Shown: positions 61,869 to 64,000 of the stretch, piece by piece
Layout of the letters: each line of letters starts with the position of its first letter
Position numbering within the stretch: the stretch's first letter is position 1
Made by a program: the position numbers and the translations under genes
Assembly (NCBI GenBank): GCA_030027265.1
Contig: JASENG010000011.1
Location: 62,001 to 126,000 of the forward strand
Direction of reading: 5' to 3'
From: Lysinibacillus fusiformis
Lineage (GTDB): Bacteria; Bacillota; Bacilli; Bacillales_A; Planococcaceae
DNA length: 64,000 nt
The notes under the pieces: generated by a model
Told to the model about the DNA's origin: nothing
The model's database searches: none
What the model saw: only the letters and a program-made list of their open reading frames with translations

Positions 61869-62813
61869 ATGTCATTTGCTTCCGAAACGAAAAAGGAATT
61901 GACGCAGCTAGAATCCGATGATCATTGTTTAAAGGCGGAGGTATCTGCGTTGATTCGCATGAATGGAACATTATCCTTTACAAATAGACAGCTCAGTCTG
62001 GACGTGCAGACCGAAAATGCAGCGATTGCGAGAAGGCTTTATACAATTGTCAAAAAGTTATATCCATATAATGTGGAATTGCTGGTTCGAAAAAAAATGC
62101 GGTTAAAGAAAAACAATGTCTACATTTGCCGTGTTCGTGAGGGTGCTCGTGAACTATTAGCAGATTTAGATATTTTATCTGAAGACTTTCAGTTAAATCA
62201 TTCGCTCTCTTCTTCCTTACTTTTAAATAGAGATCAGAAACGAGCATATTTACGTGGTGCGTTTTTAGCAGGTGGCTCTGTAAACAACCCTGAAACTTCA
62301 GCATATCATTTAGAAATTTATTCATTATATAAAGAGCATGGTGAAGCATTAGCGGATTTGATGAACAAATTCAACCTCAATGCCAAAACCATTGAACGAA
62401 AAAAAGGTTTTGTTACTTACTTGAAAGAAGCTGAGAAAATTTCTGATTTTTTGGGAATTGTTGGAGCTGTACAGGCTATGCTAAAGTTCGAGGATGTCCG
62501 CATCTTGCGTGATATGCGAAATAGTGTAAATCGAATTGTTAACTGCGAAACAGCGAATCTTAACAAAACAATCGGTGCCGCTATCCGTCAGGTGGAGAAT
62601 ATCCGCTTTATCGAAAACGCGATTGGTTTAGATCAATTACCAGAAAAATTAAGAGAAATTGCAAGGCTTCGAGTTGAATACCAAGATGTCACATTAAAAG
62701 AACTTGGTGAAATGGTGTCAACGGGTACAGTAAGCAAGTCAGGCGTAAACCATCGATTGCGTAAAATTGATGAAATCGCAGAAGCCTTAAGACGAGGCGA
62801 AACCATTAAATAA
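61869..62813 (+). CDS. whiA: DNA-binding protein WhiA
   Basis: Protein of 314 residues with an N-terminal LAGLIDADG-like homing-endonuclease fold without nuclease activity ([24 protein letters not shown]) and a C-terminal helix-turn-helix ([27 protein letters not shown]). In B. subtilis it affects cell division and chromosome segregation; in Actinobacteria it controls sporulation. The ATG at 61869 has GGGGGG 6 bases upstream; a frame from 61851 overlaps that site. Confidence 0.94.
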   Translation: MSFASETKKELTQLESDDHCLKAEVSALIRMNGTLSFTNRQLSLDVQTENAAIARRLYTIVKKLYPYNVELLVRKKMRLKKNNVYICRVREGARELLADLDILSEDFQLNHSLSSSLLLNRDQKRAYLRGAFLAGGSVNNPETSAYHLEIYSLYKEHGEALADLMNKFNLNAKTIERKKGFVTYLKEAEKISDFLGIVGAVQAMLKFEDVRILRDMRNSVNRIVNCETANLNKTIGAAIRQVENIRFIENAIGLDQLPEKLREIARLRVEYQDVTLKELGEMVSTGTVSKSGVNHRLRKIDEIAEALRRGETIK

Positions 62814-62955
62814 TTTTGGAAAATAGTGTATAATCATGATAGATATAAATTTTACTGAAGTTTTAAAAAATTGTAGGATTCTATCATTGTTCTTTTCATA
62901 CAATTTAGATAAGATAAATGTATATAGATGAACGGTTTGAAAGGGAGTATCGTAA

Positions 62956-63213
62956 ATGGTTGAAACCAATGTGGAAGTAAAATTGAAATCGGGTTTACAG
63001 GCGAGACAAGCGGCTTTGTTTGTTCAAGAAGCCAATCGTTTTAAATCGGAAGTGTATTTACAAAAAGATGAGAAAAAAGTAAATGCTAAGTCTATTATGG
63101 GGATTATGAGTTTAGCCATAGCAAGAGGAACAACGATTACTCTAATTGCTGAGGGGAAAGACGAACAAGAAGCCGTAGATGGACTAGTATCTCTTATTCA
63201 ACGAGAGGAATAA
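62956..63213 (+). CDS. crh: HPr-like catabolite repression protein Crh
   Basis: HPr paralogue of 85 residues. The active-site His15 of HPr is Gln here (SGLQARQAAL), so it cannot accept phosphate from the PTS, while the regulatory Ser46 is present in KVNAKSIMGIMSL. HprK should phosphorylate this Ser; Crh-Ser-P is then a co-effector of CcpA. It matches B. subtilis Crh in length and position after whiA. Pro of the usual ARPA motif is replaced by Gln (ARQA). Confidence 0.94.
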   Translation: MVETNVEVKLKSGLQARQAALFVQEANRFKSEVYLQKDEKKVNAKSIMGIMSLAIARGTTITLIAEGKDEQEAVDGLVSLIQREE

Positions 63214-63246
63214 GGACAAAATCATTTGTAAACGCTCGCAAACTTT

Positions 63247-63280
63247 GGGGTATCTCACAACTGCTGGGATGCCCTTTTTT
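63247..63280 (+). terminator. Intrinsic terminator after crh
   Basis: GGGTATCTCA / TGGGATGCCC stem (with G-T pairs) followed by TTTTTT. Confidence 0.8.
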
Positions 63281-63283
63281 CCA

Positions 63284-63322
63284 AATAAAAAATGGTGAGG
63301 AGGAAAGAATCCTCATCACCAT
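63284..63322 (-). terminator. Intrinsic terminator after clpP
   Basis: On the minus strand ATGGTGATGAGGA / TCCTCCTCACCAT forms a near-perfect stem followed by TTTTTTAT. Confidence 0.82.
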
Positions 63323-63334
63323 CTGCTAATACAA

Positions 63335-63925
63335 TTATTTATCTTCGATTCGAGTAATAATTTGGTCGATTAAACCATATTCTTTTGCTTGTTCAGCAGT
63401 CATGAAGTTATCGCGGTCAGTATCTTGTGCGATGCGGTCTAAAGATTGACCAGAACGATCAGCTAAAATTTTGTTTAATTTGTCACGCAAGAATAAAATA
63501 CGTTTTGCAGCAATTTCAATTTCAGTTGCTTGACCTTGTGCACCACCTAGTGGTTGGTGAATCATTACTTCTGCATTTGGCAAGGCAAAACGTTTGCCTG
63601 GTTCACCAGCTGTAAGCAGGAATGCACCCATAGATGCAGCCATACCGATACAAATTGTTGATACTTGCGGTTTAATGAATTGCATTGTATCGTAAATTGC
63701 CATACCTGCTGTAATTGATCCACCTGGTGAGTTGATGTATAAAGAAATATCTTTATCAGGATCTTCTGCTGCCAGGAATAATAATTGAGCAACAATTGAG
63801 TTGGCAACATTATCATCGATAGCACTGCCAAGCAGGATGATGCGGTCTTTTAAAAGACGGGAATAAATGTCATATGCACGCTCTCCGCGACTTGTTTGTT
63901 CAATAACTGTAGGAATTAAATTCAT
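63335..63925 (-). CDS. clpP: ATP-dependent Clp protease proteolytic subunit
   Basis: Serine protease of 196 residues that forms the double-heptamer core with ClpC, ClpX or ClpE. It starts [28 protein letters not shown]; the catalytic Ser is in [11 protein letters not shown] (about 98), His in VMIHQPLGG (about 123) and Asp in QDTDRDNFM (about 172). AAGGAGG lies before the ATG at 63925; the reading frame stays open to the window edge but that part is leader. CtsR control is expected from the family, but the promoter lies at or beyond the edge. Confidence 0.97.
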   Translation of the reverse strand: MNLIPTVIEQTSRGERAYDIYSRLLKDRIILLGSAIDDNVANSIVAQLLFLAAEDPDKDISLYINSPGGSITAGMAIYDTMQFIKPQVSTICIGMAASMGAFLLTAGEPGKRFALPNAEVMIHQPLGGAQGQATEIEIAAKRILFLRDKLNKILADRSGQSLDRIAQDTDRDNFMTAEQAKEYGLIDQIITRIEDK

Positions 63926-64000
63926 TTGTAAATCCTCCTTAAAAGATTTATTCGTTGACTCTGTGCTAAAAAGAATACCTTTTAGCTGTACATCTATCAT

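Overview
This window comes from a low-GC, endospore-forming member of the Bacillales, probably of the Lysinibacillus/Solibacillus/Planococcaceae type; the family call is an inference from gene content and order, not a measurement. Supporting signs are strong AGGAGG-type ribosome binding sites, frequent TTG and GTG starts, a YjcZ-type sporulation peptide, Hpr/ScoC, Crh, HprK, PrsA, a coproporphyrin-type haem pathway and a serine T-box. No rRNA, tRNA, prophage, transposase or CRISPR array was found.

From memory of the Bacillus subtilis map, two conserved blocks are joined here. Block 1 (about 1-41.9 kb) follows the yhe-yha-hem-yhf order: a heterodimeric ABC exporter, an MFS transporter, yheE/yheB/yheA, hemZ, a TPR-GGDEF protein, a YvbH-like protein, a HAD phosphatase facing serA, an FAD dehydrogenase with a YhaR-like enoyl-CoA hydratase, yhzD-like, yhaM, a SCO1 lipoprotein, phnA-like, prsA, a YhaJ-like protein, hpr, yhaH, trpP, hit, ecsAB, hmoB, hemEHY, yhfH, lplJ, a complete Bce-type peptide-resistance module and an LcfB-like acyl-CoA ligase. 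Block 2 (about 45-64 kb) follows the yvjA-cccB, hprK-lgt-ppaX-yvoF, his operon, yvcD-trxB, yvcI-rapZ-yvcK-whiA-crh, clpP order. An S9 peptidase and luxS lie at the junction.

Functional groups are haem synthesis and turnover (hemZ, hemE, hemH, hemY, hmoB), cytochrome and copper handling (SCO1, FixH/YtkA-like, cccB), serine and histidine synthesis, fatty-acid degradation (two genes preceded by FadR-like boxes), secretion and protein quality control (prsA, ecsAB, lgt, clpP), carbon catabolite control (hprK, crh, ppaX) and RNA/envelope regulation (yhaM, rapZ, yvcK, whiA).

The most unusual content is between genes. Three long tandem arrays (51-bp, 20-bp and 82-bp periods) and a fourth dispersed palindromic family (CGGAAAA-TTCCG cores) fill otherwise empty intergenic DNA. 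The arrays start just downstream of intrinsic terminators. Two of them are bounded by related G-rich (left) and C-rich (right) segments, and two of the families are interleaved at about 33.5-33.9 kb. Other points worth checking are a histidine operon without hisA, a near-consensus PurR double box upstream of the T-box-controlled serA gene, and a noncanonical start-codon problem in hprK.
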